NCBI GenBank assembly: GCA_002365175.1
Contig: DEZK01000015.1
Span: 1 to 53,352, forward strand
Direction of reading: 5' to 3'
DNA length: 53,352 bases
Origin: Raskinella chloraquaticus (SeqCode)
GTDB lineage: Bacteria; Pseudomonadota; Alphaproteobacteria; Rhizobiales; UBA4765
Shown here: positions 1 through 8,678 of the stretch, piece by piece
How the letters are laid out: each line of letters starts with the position of its first letter
Position numbering within the stretch: position 1 is the stretch's first letter
Program-made: the position numbers and the translations under genes
Notes under the pieces: model-generated
The model's input: only the letters and a program-made list of their open reading frames with translations
What the model was told of the DNA's origin: nothing
Databases searched by the model: none

Positions 1-107
1 GGCAAACCCAGTGCGGTTCAGGTTTCCATATTTTGCTGAGCAAGGCCCTGGAGTGATTGACGCCATCGAGGCAGCCTGCGGCCTATTTTGGCCGGCCGGG
101 CGACCTT

Positions 108-926
108 TCACCCCTTCATGTCGTAGGTGTGCTCTTTGGCGGGAAAGGTGCGTGCGCGCACCTCGGTCGCGTAATCCTCGATCGCCTGCCTGATCTGATC
201 GCCAATCGCGCCATACTTCTTGACAAATTTGGGAACGCGGGCGGAAAGCCCCAGCATATCCTCAAGCACCAGGATCTGGCCATCACAGGCGGCTGAGGCG
301 CCAATGCCGATGGTTGGTATCGCAATCTCATCCGTGATTTTTGCCGCGAGCGGCTCGGCCACCGCCTCGACAACGACCGAGAACGCACCAGCCTCAGCAA
401 CCGCTCTCGCATCGTCGACAAAGCGCTTCCAGCTTGCCTCCTCACGACCCAGAGCCTTGAAGCTGCCCAGCGTGTTGATGCTTTGCGGCGTCATGCCGAT
501 ATGCGCCATGACCGGCACGCCGCGCCTGACCATAAACTCGATCGTCGCAGCCATATGCGCGCCGCCCTCGAGCTTGATTGCGCCGCAATGCGTCTCCTTC
601 AAGATGCGGGCGGCGTTGCGGAACGCCTGCTCGTGGCTCTCTTCATAGGAGCCAAACGGCATATCGACGACCACCAGAGACCTTGCGGAGCCGCGCATCA
701 CCGCTTGCCCCTGCAAAATCATCATCTCCAGGGTCACCGGCACGGTCGTCTCAAATCCGTGCATCACCATGCCAAGGCTGTCGCCCACCAGGATGATTTC
801 AGCCAGCCCGTCCACCAGGCGGGCGGTCTGCGTATGATAGGCGGTCAAGGCGACGATCGGCGTGCCGCCCTTCATGCTGGCGATATCGACTGATGTGAGG
901 CGCTTTGTGGTAGGCTGGAGCGGCAT
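108..926 (-). CDS. panB: 3-methyl-2-oxobutanoate hydroxymethyltransferase (ketopantoate hydroxymethyltransferase)
   Basis: PanB transfers a one-carbon unit from 5,10-methylene-tetrahydrofolate to 2-oxoisovalerate to give ketopantoate, the first committed step of pantothenate and CoA synthesis in the cytoplasm. The 272-residue product has the usual family length. It begins MPLQPTTKRLTSVDIASMKG and keeps the metal-binding motif VGDSLGMVMHG near residue 47, the segment KLEGG near 118, AHIGMTPQS near 141 and the late GIGASAACDGQILV near 208. The ATG at 926 gives the standard N terminus. No panC is adjacent. It diverges from the UxaA-family gene across about 190 bp that show no clear site. Housekeeping function; identification is firm. 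Confidence 0.95.
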   Translation of the reverse strand: MPLQPTTKRLTSVDIASMKGGTPIVALTAYHTQTARLVDGLAEIILVGDSLGMVMHGFETTVPVTLEMMILQGQAVMRGSARSLVVVDMPFGSYEESHEQAFRNAARILKETHCGAIKLEGGAHMAATIEFMVRRGVPVMAHIGMTPQSINTLGSFKALGREEASWKRFVDDARAVAEAGAFSVVVEAVAEPLAAKITDEIAIPTIGIGASAACDGQILVLEDMLGLSARVPKFVKKYGAIGDQIRQAIEDYATEVRARTFPAKEHTYDMKG

Positions 927-1116
927 GTGTTCCTCTCATTTTGCCAGCGACGATGCCCTGTGCAGGTTGAAGCGCCGAAAAAACTGCCAATGGCCAGGCC
1001 GAATTTCACTGGCTGGAATACAGCTTGACGCATCAAATGTCCAGTTCGACAACAAGATAACAGATCCAGCCGCCAAATCTGCGAGGCTGGCGGCGGCCAT
1101 TTCAGGACACTGAGCC

Positions 1117-2640
1117 ATGACGATCACACCCACCCGCACACTGCGCCTTCATGCCGACGATAATCTGCGCGTCGCGGTCGATATTGTCCCGGCAGGAACG
1201 ATGGTCGAGACAGCGCTGGCGCGCGAGCGCATCGTGCGGGGTCACAAAATCGCCGTTACCGGGATCGCCGATGGACAACCTGTCATCAAATTCGGCCAGA
1301 TCATCGGCTTTGCCAAACGGACGATTGCGCCGGGCGAATGGATCCACGAGCATAATTGCGCTTTTGACACCTTCGCGCGCGATCCCGAGATCGGGGTTGC
1401 GGCACAGCCGCGCGCCATCCTGCCGGACAGCGAGCGCGCGACATTCGAGGGGTTTCGTCGGGCCAATGGCAAGGTTGGCACGCGCAATTATGTGGCCGTG
1501 ATGACGAGCGTCAATTGCTCGGCAACGGTCGCCAAATACATGGCCGAGGAAATCGCACGCTCCGGCATCCTCAAGGATTATCCCCATGTCGACGGGGTGA
1601 TCGCGCTCGTCCACAGCACCGGCTGCGGGATTGCCGCCGAAGGCGACAGTTTTGAAGCGCTGAAGCGCACCACTTTCGGTTACGCCTCAAACCCCAACAT
1701 CGCCGCCAGCCTGCTGGTAGGCCTTGGCTGTGAGGCTTTCCAGATCGGGCGCTACAAGGAGGCCTACGGGCTGAAGGAGGGCGAGACGTTCCGCACCTTC
1801 ACCATTCAGGACAGCGGCGGCACGCGCAAGACCGTGGCGGCCGGCGTTGAGGCGATCACGGCGATGCTGCCCATCGCCAATCGGGCAAGGCGCGACACGG
1901 CACCGGCCAGCGAGCTGATGCTGGCACTGCAATGCGGCGGCTCGGACGGCTATTCCGGCATTACCGCCAATGTGGCGCTGGGATCGGCAGTTGACCAATT
2001 GGTGAGGCAGGGCGGGACGGCGATCCTGTCGGAAACACCGGAAATCTACGGCGCGGAACATCTGCTGACCCGGCGCGCCCGCAGCGAGGCGGTCGGGCGC
2101 AAACTCCTCGACATCATCGCCTGGTGGGAAGACTACACGGCGCGCGCGCGCATGAGCATGAACAACAACCCCTCGCCCGGCAACAAGGCGGGCGGGCTGA
2201 CGACCATCCTTGAAAAATCCCTGGGGGCGGCCGCCAAGGGCGGTTCAACGACGCTTGAGGCCGTCTATCGCTATGCCGAGCCGGTGACGGAAAAGGGCCT
2301 CGTCTTCATGGACACGCCCGGCTATGACCCGGTTTCCGCCACGGGCCAGATCGCGGGCGGCGCCAATCTTCTGGCGTTTACCACCGGGCGGGGCTCCGCC
2401 TATGGCTGCAAGCCGACGCCCTCGCTGAAACTCTCCACCAACAGCGCCATCTACCAGCATATGAGCGAGGATATCGATATCGATTGCGGCGTCGTGCTCG
2501 ACGGGGTGAGCATCGAGGATAAAGGGCGCGAAATCTTCGATCGCCTCCTCCAGGTGGCGTCCGGCGCGCATACCAAATCCGAGGATCTTGGTTATGGCGA
2601 AGCCGAGTTCGTGCCGTGGCAGATCGGCGCGACGATGTGA
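1117..2640 (+). CDS. UxaA-family dehydratase (altronate/galactarate dehydratase-like)
   Basis: The 507-residue protein has the two-part build of the UxaA/GarD family. An N-terminal SAF-type domain (about residues 1-95, LRLHADDNLRVAVDIVPAG) precedes a large catalytic domain with FRRANGKVGTRNYVAVMTSV, STGCGIA near 166 and LALQCGGSDGYSGITAN near 270. Family members dehydrate sugar acids such as altronate, galactarate or related hydroxy acids using a metal centre. The exact substrate cannot be read from sequence, so no symbol is given. The gene stands alone, with no neighbouring sugar-acid dehydrogenase or transporter. Its last 16 bases plus two following bases are repeated exactly at 4603-4620, after the AT-rich insert, so its 3' end appears to have served as an insertion site. 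Confidence 0.85.
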   Translation: MTITPTRTLRLHADDNLRVAVDIVPAGTMVETALARERIVRGHKIAVTGIADGQPVIKFGQIIGFAKRTIAPGEWIHEHNCAFDTFARDPEIGVAAQPRAILPDSERATFEGFRRANGKVGTRNYVAVMTSVNCSATVAKYMAEEIARSGILKDYPHVDGVIALVHSTGCGIAAEGDSFEALKRTTFGYASNPNIAASLLVGLGCEAFQIGRYKEAYGLKEGETFRTFTIQDSGGTRKTVAAGVEAITAMLPIANRARRDTAPASELMLALQCGGSDGYSGITANVALGSAVDQLVRQGGTAILSETPEIYGAEHLLTRRARSEAVGRKLLDIIAWWEDYTARARMSMNNNPSPGNKAGGLTTILEKSLGAAAKGGSTTLEAVYRYAEPVTEKGLVFMDTPGYDPVSATGQIAGGANLLAFTTGRGSAYGCKPTPSLKLSTNSAIYQHMSEDIDIDCGVVLDGVSIEDKGREIFDRLLQVASGAHTKSEDLGYGEAEFVPWQIGATM

Positions 2641-2642
2641 GG
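2625..2642 (+). repeat. left copy of an 18-bp direct repeat (putative attL)
   Basis: CGGCGCGACGATGTGAGG covers the last codons and stop of the UxaA-family gene and recurs exactly at 4603-4620. Composition shifts sharply to AT-rich immediately to its right. An exact 18-mer is not expected twice by chance in a window of this size. Duplication of a gene's 3' end on both sides of foreign DNA is the classic mark of site-specific integration, although no integrase is present here. Confidence 0.7.
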
Positions 2643-2848
2643 GTGACTACTCAGTTGAAATTACAACCGATAACGATCAAAATAAATCAACAGATGACAT
2701 GTTGAAATATCTCTTTCCTGTTCAGTATCCATGTTAATATGATATAATAATTCACAATCAAATTATAAATAATCCAAACGATTAGTTATTATTATCGCAT
2801 TTAAATCGCAACAAGAAAATCTGCTTACAAATTGCGCGAGGTGGATTG

Positions 2849-3442
2849 ATGGCGCATGTCACAGGAACAAGCGAGCTAGCTCATATTGCTGGTTTCGAGA
2901 AATTAATCTATTTAAGAGACAGTGCTTATGCAACCGATATGCTTATCGCCGCTATTACCCATCTAAATTTTTTTACTTTGATAGGAAATCACTCATTTAC
3001 ATCTCAAGATGTTTGATCTCACTTTTGTCTTAAATATCGCGCTCTGGATGTAATGTTAACTTTATTTAAATCATGGGATTTATTTATAGAGGGAAATGGC
3101 CTATTTAAACTTACGCTCACGCTTCCTATATGGTATGATATTTATCTTTTTTCTCATGTACTTTAAAATTGGGACGCACCTCAAGTTGCATTACTGATAG
3201 ATAAACGCTTTCAATCGCTTGCATCAGGCGGTCAGCTTGGTATATACGGAGCTCATATTAATTTATCTAAAGATGGACCAATACAAATTGCAGAATATTC
3301 CTCGTTAATGATATCATTATATGAAGGAAAATGCTACAGTTTTGATGAAATAAAATATATTATGCAAAAATCTGGATTTATCGATATCACTTATATTAAT
3401 TCTATTGCGAATAGAAGTTTAATTATAGGCATAAAAAAGTAA
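2849..3442 (+). pseudogene. decayed O-methyltransferase (methyltransferase family 2), internally deleted, two stops
   Basis: A single reading frame from the ATG at 2849 to the TAA at 3440-3442 reads as an O-methyltransferase of the SAM-dependent family 2 type. It is interrupted by a TGA at 3014-3016 and a TAA at 3164-3166. The start resembles the N-terminal dimerisation domain (LRDSAYATDMLIAAITHLNF). The second half matches the C-terminal end of the family: YDIYLFSHVL, stop, NWDAPQVALL, then SGGQLGIYGAHI, AEYSSLMISLYEGKCYS and SGFIDITYI. The central SAM-binding part (the family's GGG motif) is missing, and the total of 198 codons compares with roughly 330 in intact members. It is strongly AT-rich, so probably acquired and then inactivated. 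Confidence 0.75.
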
Positions 3443-3491
3443 TAATACGTATTTTCTATATTATGAATATTCATTTAGGGACACGTGCGCT

Positions 3492-4352
3492 ATGTCTGTG
3501 TACCACATCACACTCGCGTCCATGGCTTCTCTAATCTGGGGCGCAACGTTCCTGTTCACAGACGCTGCGCTCCAACATATGCCGCCACTTCTATTTGCTG
3601 CATTGCGGTTTTGTTTCGTGTTACCCGTTGCATTTGTAGTTCCGCGTCCAAATATTCCTTATTGGATTATCGCCCTGGCTGGCATTTTCCTGGGCGTGGG
3701 GCAATATGGATTTCAATTTTTAGGTATGGCCCAGGGTGTGACGCCAGGACTGGCGTCTTTGCTCGCGCATACCCAAGCGTTCTTCACCATAGCGATTGCC
3801 GCTTTGCTGTTTCGCGAACAGATTGGCGCTGGCCAATTGGCGGGGATAGCGCTTGGCATTATTGGTTTTGCCGTCCTCGTATTTGAAAAAGACAACAGCA
3901 CGAACGTCTCCATCCTGTTTATATCGATCTTGGGCGCTGTTTCCGGAGCGGTAGGAAACAATATTCTTAAATCAATTGGCGGTTCCGTCGATATTCTGGG
4001 GGTCGTGGTATGGATGAGTATTTTTGTCCCAATCCCCTTGTTTTTGTGTTCCGTTGCCGTCGATGGGTGGCCAACTATTCAAGGCGCCTTGATCAATATC
4101 AACTTGATTACGATCCTGTCGCTCATTTATTCGGCTGTGTTTGCAACAATCATTGCGTTTGTGATCTGGGGTAAATTGCTAACGCTATATCCGGCGTCGG
4201 TAGTGGCTCCTTTTTTCTTATTGGTTCCCGTATTTGGAATATTCCTTTCGATCGCGCTTAAAAATGAACCGTTTGGTATGGCTCGAGTGGTTGGATGTGG
4301 CTTTATTTTTGCAGGTTTAATTGTTTCTATTGTACCACGGCATTCCAGATGA
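3492..4352 (+). CDS. EamA/DMT-superfamily transporter
   Basis: The 286-residue protein is almost entirely hydrophobic, with about ten predicted membrane helices in two homologous halves, the pattern of EamA (drug/metabolite transporter) permeases. The start reads MSVYHITLASMASLIWGATF, with the WG-x-x-F signature usual in the first helix. The family exports small metabolites, amino acids or toxic compounds across the inner membrane; the substrate cannot be predicted. The gene is intact but less GC-rich than the region and lies inside the segment bounded by the 18-bp repeats, next to a methyltransferase relic. The ATG at 3492 is preceded by a weak AGGGA about 11 bp upstream. An alternative short upstream start is not supported. 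Confidence 0.8.
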   Translation: MSVYHITLASMASLIWGATFLFTDAALQHMPPLLFAALRFCFVLPVAFVVPRPNIPYWIIALAGIFLGVGQYGFQFLGMAQGVTPGLASLLAHTQAFFTIAIAALLFREQIGAGQLAGIALGIIGFAVLVFEKDNSTNVSILFISILGAVSGAVGNNILKSIGGSVDILGVVVWMSIFVPIPLFLCSVAVDGWPTIQGALININLITILSLIYSAVFATIIAFVIWGKLLTLYPASVVAPFFLLVPVFGIFLSIALKNEPFGMARVVGCGFIFAGLIVSIVPRHSR

Positions 4353-4602
4353 TCTTTTTTTGGCTATTACTATCAATTATCGAATGATAATTATAATACA
4401 GAACAATCGATCACCATATTTACAAACGTCATTCGTCAACTACTATGTTGGCTCGTATGAATAGATCGTCGATGATCGCCCGTCAGCGCTGATCCGAGTG
4501 AGGTCATCGGCCGGATGGCGGTTGGCAGGCATGCCCGCAACGCTCTTGCGTCGAGTGTGTGCCGTTAGCGCTGAACGGTTGTCGCATCGCCAGTCCGGCT
4601 AG

Positions 4603-4620
4603 CGGCGCGACGATGTGAGG
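4603..4620 (+). repeat. right copy of the 18-bp direct repeat (putative attR)
   Basis: Exact copy of the repeat at 2625-2642. It lies in non-coding DNA 10 bp before the end of the thiolase gene. The bases before it do not continue the UxaA reading frame, so only the 18-bp core is duplicated. Confidence 0.7.
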
Positions 4621-4629
4621 CAATCTTGC

Positions 4630-5838
4630 TCACACCCGCTCGATCAGCGCGGCGATCCCCTGCCCCACGCCGATGCACATGGTGGCGATCGCGCGGCGCA
4701 AACCGCGCACCTCAAGCGCACTGACCGCCGTCATCGCCAGCCTTGCGCCCGACATGCCCAATGGATGGCCAAGCGCGATAGCGCCGCCATGCGGGTTCAC
4801 GTGGTCAGCGTCATCTGGCAGGCCGAGATCGCGCAGCACGGCGAGCGCCTGGGCGGCAAAGGCTTCATTGAGTTCGATGATGTCGATGTCACGCAAGGCA
4901 AGCCCGGTTCTGTGCAGAAGCTTTCGTGTCGCCGGCGCAGGCCCCATGCCCATGATGCGCGGCGGCACACCTGCCGACACCATCGCGACAAGACGGGCGC
5001 GCGGTGTGAGACCATATTTTCTTGCTGCTTCCTCCGAGGCGAGGATGAGCCCGGCCGCGCCATCATTGACGCCCGACGCATTGCCAGCCGTCACCGTGCC
5101 CCCCTCTTTGCGGAAGGGTGCCCTCAGTTCAGCCAGCTGTTCCAACGTCGTATCGCCGCGCGGATGCTCGTCGACCGCTACGGTGGTGCTGGCACCCTTC
5201 TTGCCGGCGATCATGACAGGCGTGATTTCGCGGGCAAAGAACCCAGCCTCACTTGCCTCCTTGGCGCGCTGTTGTGAGCGCAGCGCAAAGCGATCCTGAT
5301 CACGGCGATTGACCTGACATTCCGCAGCGACGTTTTCGGCCGTCTCGGGCATTGCATCGATGCCGTACTGGGCCTTGAACAACGGATTGACGAAGCGCCA
5401 GCCGATCGTCGTGTCGTATATTTCCGCCTGCCGGGAGAAGGCTTCCGCCGCCTTGCCCTGAACAAAGGGGGCGCGCGTCATGCTTTCAACGCCGCCGGCG
5501 ATCACAAGATCCGCGTCGCCGGTGCGGATGGCGCGGGCAGCCATGCCGACAGCGTCGAGCCCCGAGCCGCACAGCCGGTTGATGGTGGTTCCGGGAATGG
5601 TCGATGGCAGGCCGGCAAGCAGGAGCGCCATGCGGGCGACGTTGCGGTTGTCCTCACCTGCCTGGTTGGCGCAGCCCATGAAGCAGTCATCGACTGCTTC
5701 CCAGTCGACGCCCGTGTTGCGCTCACGCAGGGCGCGCAAGGGATGGGCCGCAAGATCGTCGGTGCGCACATCCTTCAGCGCTCCCGCATAGCGCCCTATG
5801 GGGGTGCGGGTGAAGTCACAGATGAAGGCGTCTCTCAT
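4630..5838 (-). CDS. paaJ: 3-oxoadipyl-CoA / 3-oxo-5,6-dehydrosuberyl-CoA thiolase
   Basis: The 402-residue thiolase fits the PaaJ/PcaF subgroup. It begins MRDAFICDFTRTPIGRYAGA, has the acyl-accepting cysteine in NRLCGSGLDAVGMAARAI (near residue 90), NPHGGAIALGHPLGMSGAR with the catalytic histidine near 355, and a second cysteine in MCIGVGQG near the end. It cleaves the 3-oxoacyl-CoA thioester late in phenylacetate (and beta-ketoadipate) breakdown to acetyl-CoA and succinyl-CoA. The ATG at 5838 fits the family better than one five codons upstream. It lies just downstream of paaZ in the same direction, which supports a phenylacetate role over pcaF. Its end is 9 bp from the right 18-bp repeat. 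Confidence 0.88.
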   Translation of the reverse strand: MRDAFICDFTRTPIGRYAGALKDVRTDDLAAHPLRALRERNTGVDWEAVDDCFMGCANQAGEDNRNVARMALLLAGLPSTIPGTTINRLCGSGLDAVGMAARAIRTGDADLVIAGGVESMTRAPFVQGKAAEAFSRQAEIYDTTIGWRFVNPLFKAQYGIDAMPETAENVAAECQVNRRDQDRFALRSQQRAKEASEAGFFAREITPVMIAGKKGASTTVAVDEHPRGDTTLEQLAELRAPFRKEGGTVTAGNASGVNDGAAGLILASEEAARKYGLTPRARLVAMVSAGVPPRIMGMGPAPATRKLLHRTGLALRDIDIIELNEAFAAQALAVLRDLGLPDDADHVNPHGGAIALGHPLGMSGARLAMTAVSALEVRGLRRAIATMCIGVGQGIAALIERV

Positions 5839-5889
5839 GGGTTTTTCCTTCAATCAGCGTACCTTGGCGGCAACGCTTTCAATCACGAT

Positions 5890-7926
5890 TCAAGCGATAT
5901 GGGCGTTCATGGTCAGAAGTTCATAGGTCGCCGCCGGCTCGCCGGCGGAGCTGGTGATCTCGACCGCCCACCGCACTTCGCCGTAATCCCTGTGGCGGGA
6001 GGCTTTCGACTTGACGGTGAGGCGCACGCTGATCGCTTCACCCGGCGAGACCGGTTTCAGGAAGCGCAGATTGTCGAGCCCGTAATTGGCGAGCACCGGC
6101 CCCTTGTCGGCATCGACGAAGAGGCCGGCTGCAAACGCCAGCAGCAGATAGCCATGCGCGATACGGCCGGGAAAAAAGGGATGGCCCTTCACGGCCTCCG
6201 CGTCCATGTGCGCGTAAAAAATATCGCCGGTAAAGCTGGCGAAATGCTCAATATCGGCAAGCGTTACCACACGCTCCTTCGAGTGGAACGTCTGGCCAAT
6301 GACGAGCGCGTCATAAGCGTAACGGAAGGGGTGCTGCTCGCGGGTGATTTCAGGCGCACCCTTGATCCATGATTTGAGCACTGCGCTCATCATGGCAGGC
6401 GAGCCCTGGAGGGCGATGCGGCGCAGATGATGCTTGACGGCCCTGACCCCGCCGAGTTCCTCGCCGCCCCCTGCCCGGCCTGGCCCGCCATGGGTGAGGT
6501 GCGGCATCGGCGCGCCATGCCCGGTCGATTCCCGGGCGCAGTCGCGATCAAGCACGAGCATGCGGCCGTGATAGGCGCCTGCCGCGAAAATCACGTGGCG
6601 GGCCGTATCCACGTCCCGGGTCACAAGTGAGCCGACAAGGCTTCCCTCGCCACGATTGGCAAGAGCGATGGCATCATCGATGGCGCGATAGGGCAGAAGG
6701 GTCGCGACCGGGCCGAAGGCCTCGACGTTATGCACTGTTTCAGCGCTTGCCGTGTCGCGGACCCTGAGCAGGATCGGTGACAGGAAGGCGCCTTTCATTG
6801 CATCAGCGCCGTCGACGCTGACCTGAGACGGATCGCCGAAGAGGATATCACTTTCGCCAGCAAGCCGCGCAATGCGCGCGCGCACGTCACGGCGCTGGCT
6901 GAGCGAGGCGAGCGCGCCCATGCGGGTTGTTTCAAGCCGTGGATCGCCGATCCTGAGCCTGGCCAGACGCTCGATCAGCGCGGCACTTACGGCTTCGGCG
7001 CGGTTCTCCGGCACGAGGATACGGCGGATGGCCGTGCATTTCTGCCCTGCCTTGACGGTCATCTCGCGGAAAACCTCACGGATGAAAATCTCGAATTCGG
7101 GATCTTCCACCGTGATGTCCGGCGCCAGGATCGAGCAGTTCAGTGAATCGCGCTCGGCGACGAAGGGGACCGCGTTCTTCAGGAGGCCGGGATGGCTCTG
7201 CAGCCGCGCCGATGTCTCCATCGATCCGGTGAAACCGATCATGTCCTGGCCGTTGAGATGGTCGAAGAGATCATGAGTGGCGCCGCAAATGAGCTGGAGC
7301 GCACCTGGCGGCAGGATGTTGCTGTCTATGATCAGGCGGGCTGCCGCTTCAGCCAGATAGGCGCCGGTTGTCGCCGGCTTGGTGATAACCGGCATACCGG
7401 CAAGGATGGCGGGAGCGAATTTCTCCAGCATGCCCCAGATGGGGAAATTGAAAGCGTTGATATGAACGGCCACCCCTTCTCGCGGCAGATAGGCGTGGCG
7501 GCCGATGAAGGCGCCGCTCTTGGAGGCATAGTCGACATCGCCATCGAGCAGGAAGGTTTCATCGGGTAATTCGCGCTTGCCCTTGGAGGCATAGACAAAC
7601 AGCGTGCCAATACCGCCTTCGATATCGACCATGCCGTCACTGCGGGTGGCGCCGGTATGAAAGGACAATTCATAAAGGGCGTCCTTATGCGTGGTCAGAA
7701 GCCCGGCGATGGCTTTCAACGCATCGGCACGCTGGTGGAAGGTCAGCTTGCGCAAGGCGGCACCACCGATCGTGCGGGCATAACGGACCATGGCCGCCAT
7801 ATCGATGCCGTCCGAACTTGCGCTGGCGACCGGCTCACCGGTAACGGCACTGGCGATCATGACAGGCGCGCCCGTGCCAGCCACCCAGTGACCTTGCGCA
7901 AAGCTTTCAAGGACCAACGCGCTCAT
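5890..7926 (-). CDS. paaZ: bifunctional oxepin-CoA hydrolase / 3-oxo-5,6-dehydrosuberyl-CoA semialdehyde dehydrogenase
   Basis: PaaZ opens the oxepin-CoA ring with its C-terminal hydratase domain and oxidises the resulting aldehyde with NADP+ in its N-terminal aldehyde dehydrogenase domain. The 678-residue protein has both parts. The dehydrogenase covers about residues 1-520, with a GFTGSMETS cofactor/glutamate region and the catalytic cysteine in KAGQKCTAIRRILVP. The MaoC-like hydratase covers about 530-678, with FASFTGDIFYAHMD and HPFFPGRIAHGYLLL carrying the expected acid and base. Full length, start at the ATG 7926. The downstream thiolase completes the next steps. The Liv-type importer genes lie immediately upstream on the same strand, 38 bp away. 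Confidence 0.95.
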   Translation of the reverse strand: MSALVLESFAQGHWVAGTGAPVMIASAVTGEPVASASSDGIDMAAMVRYARTIGGAALRKLTFHQRADALKAIAGLLTTHKDALYELSFHTGATRSDGMVDIEGGIGTLFVYASKGKRELPDETFLLDGDVDYASKSGAFIGRHAYLPREGVAVHINAFNFPIWGMLEKFAPAILAGMPVITKPATTGAYLAEAAARLIIDSNILPPGALQLICGATHDLFDHLNGQDMIGFTGSMETSARLQSHPGLLKNAVPFVAERDSLNCSILAPDITVEDPEFEIFIREVFREMTVKAGQKCTAIRRILVPENRAEAVSAALIERLARLRIGDPRLETTRMGALASLSQRRDVRARIARLAGESDILFGDPSQVSVDGADAMKGAFLSPILLRVRDTASAETVHNVEAFGPVATLLPYRAIDDAIALANRGEGSLVGSLVTRDVDTARHVIFAAGAYHGRMLVLDRDCARESTGHGAPMPHLTHGGPGRAGGGEELGGVRAVKHHLRRIALQGSPAMMSAVLKSWIKGAPEITREQHPFRYAYDALVIGQTFHSKERVVTLADIEHFASFTGDIFYAHMDAEAVKGHPFFPGRIAHGYLLLAFAAGLFVDADKGPVLANYGLDNLRFLKPVSPGEAISVRLTVKSKASRHRDYGEVRWAVEITSSAGEPAATYELLTMNAHIA

Positions 7927-7964
7927 CTTCCACCTCGTTCAAGACGTCCATCAACCAAAGCCGG

Positions 7965-8678
7965 TCAAATCCCCAGATATGCCTTGCGAATATCGGCATT
8001 GGCGGCAAGATCGCGCGCCGGTCCCGACAACGTCACGCGGCCTGTTTCAAGCACATAGGCGCGGTCAGAAATCGCCAGCGCTGCATTGGCATTCTGCTCA
8101 ACGAGCAAGATGGTCATGCCATCAGCCCGCAGGGTGCGTATGACATCGAATATCTGCTCAACCAGCAGCGGGGCCAGACCCATGCTGGGCTCATCCAGCA
8201 ACAAAAGCCGTGGCGCCCCCATGAGCGCCCGGCCTATCGCCAGCATCTGCTGTTGACCACCCGACAGGCCGCCCGCCGCCAGATGGCGTTTTTCCTTGAG
8301 GAGCGGAAAGAGCCCGTAGACGCGCTCAAGATCGGCCTGCGGCTGCCCTTGCCGGCGATAGGCACCAAGCCGCAGATTATCCTCCACACTCATTGGCCGG
8401 AAGACCTGCCGACCTTCCGGCGACTGGATGATCCCTGCCGCCACGCGCGCATGCGGCGACAGGGTTGTAATGTCGTGCCCGTCGAGCATGATCCGCCCGC
8501 CGCTGGCCGGCTCAATTCCAGACAGTATGCGCAGGAACGTCGTCTTGCCAGCGCCGTTGGCGCCGATGAGCGTGACGATTTCACCCGCTGCGACCGACAA
8601 CGCGATGGCATGGAGGACGCGGATGCGGCCATAGCCGCCCTCTAACCCCTCGACGCTGAGCAAGGAGCTCTCAGACAT
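7965..8678 (-). CDS. livF: branched-chain amino acid/aromatic-type ABC importer, ATP-binding protein (LivF-like)
   Basis: The 237-residue ATPase has Walker A (GANGAGKTT), the signature LSGGQQQMLAIGRAL and Walker B (LLLLDEPSMGLAPLLV), followed by the switch histidine region. Its small size and the SMGLAP sequence are typical of LivF in hydrophobic amino acid uptake (HAAT) importers. The ATG at 8678 overlaps the end of the livG-like gene by 8 bp; the longer frame upstream is the shadow of that gene. It is the last of five co-oriented importer genes placed between paaZ and the divergent paaGIK genes. The likely cargo is therefore phenylacetate or a related aromatic acid rather than leucine. That is inferred from context only. 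Confidence 0.88.
   Translation of the reverse strand: MSESSLLSVEGLEGGYGRIRVLHAIALSVAAGEIVTLIGANGAGKTTFLRILSGIEPASGGRIMLDGHDITTLSPHARVAAGIIQSPEGRQVFRPMSVEDNLRLGAYRRQGQPQADLERVYGLFPLLKEKRHLAAGGLSGGQQQMLAIGRALMGAPRLLLLDEPSMGLAPLLVEQIFDVIRTLRADGMTILLVEQNANAALAISDRAYVLETGRVTLSGPARDLAANADIRKAYLGI

Larger units (their letters stand above)
2643..4602. mobile_element. AT-rich inserted segment bounded by 18-bp direct repeats
   Basis: This stretch of about 1.96 kb is far richer in A+T than the surrounding DNA, most strongly at 2643-3480. It carries only a decayed O-methyltransferase and an EamA transporter. It lies exactly between the two copies of the 18-bp repeat. The last 150 bp or so before the right repeat return to GC-rich, apparently non-coding DNA. 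No integrase, transposase or terminal inverted repeat was seen. It may therefore be the remains of a larger island that lost its recombination gene, or a passenger moved by an enzyme encoded elsewhere. Confidence 0.55.

Noticed and set aside
4615..5299. Two open frames of 208-220 codons on the plus strand over the thiolase gene
   Set aside because: They are antisense shadows of a clear thiolase with catalytic motifs; their translations are arginine-rich and match no family.
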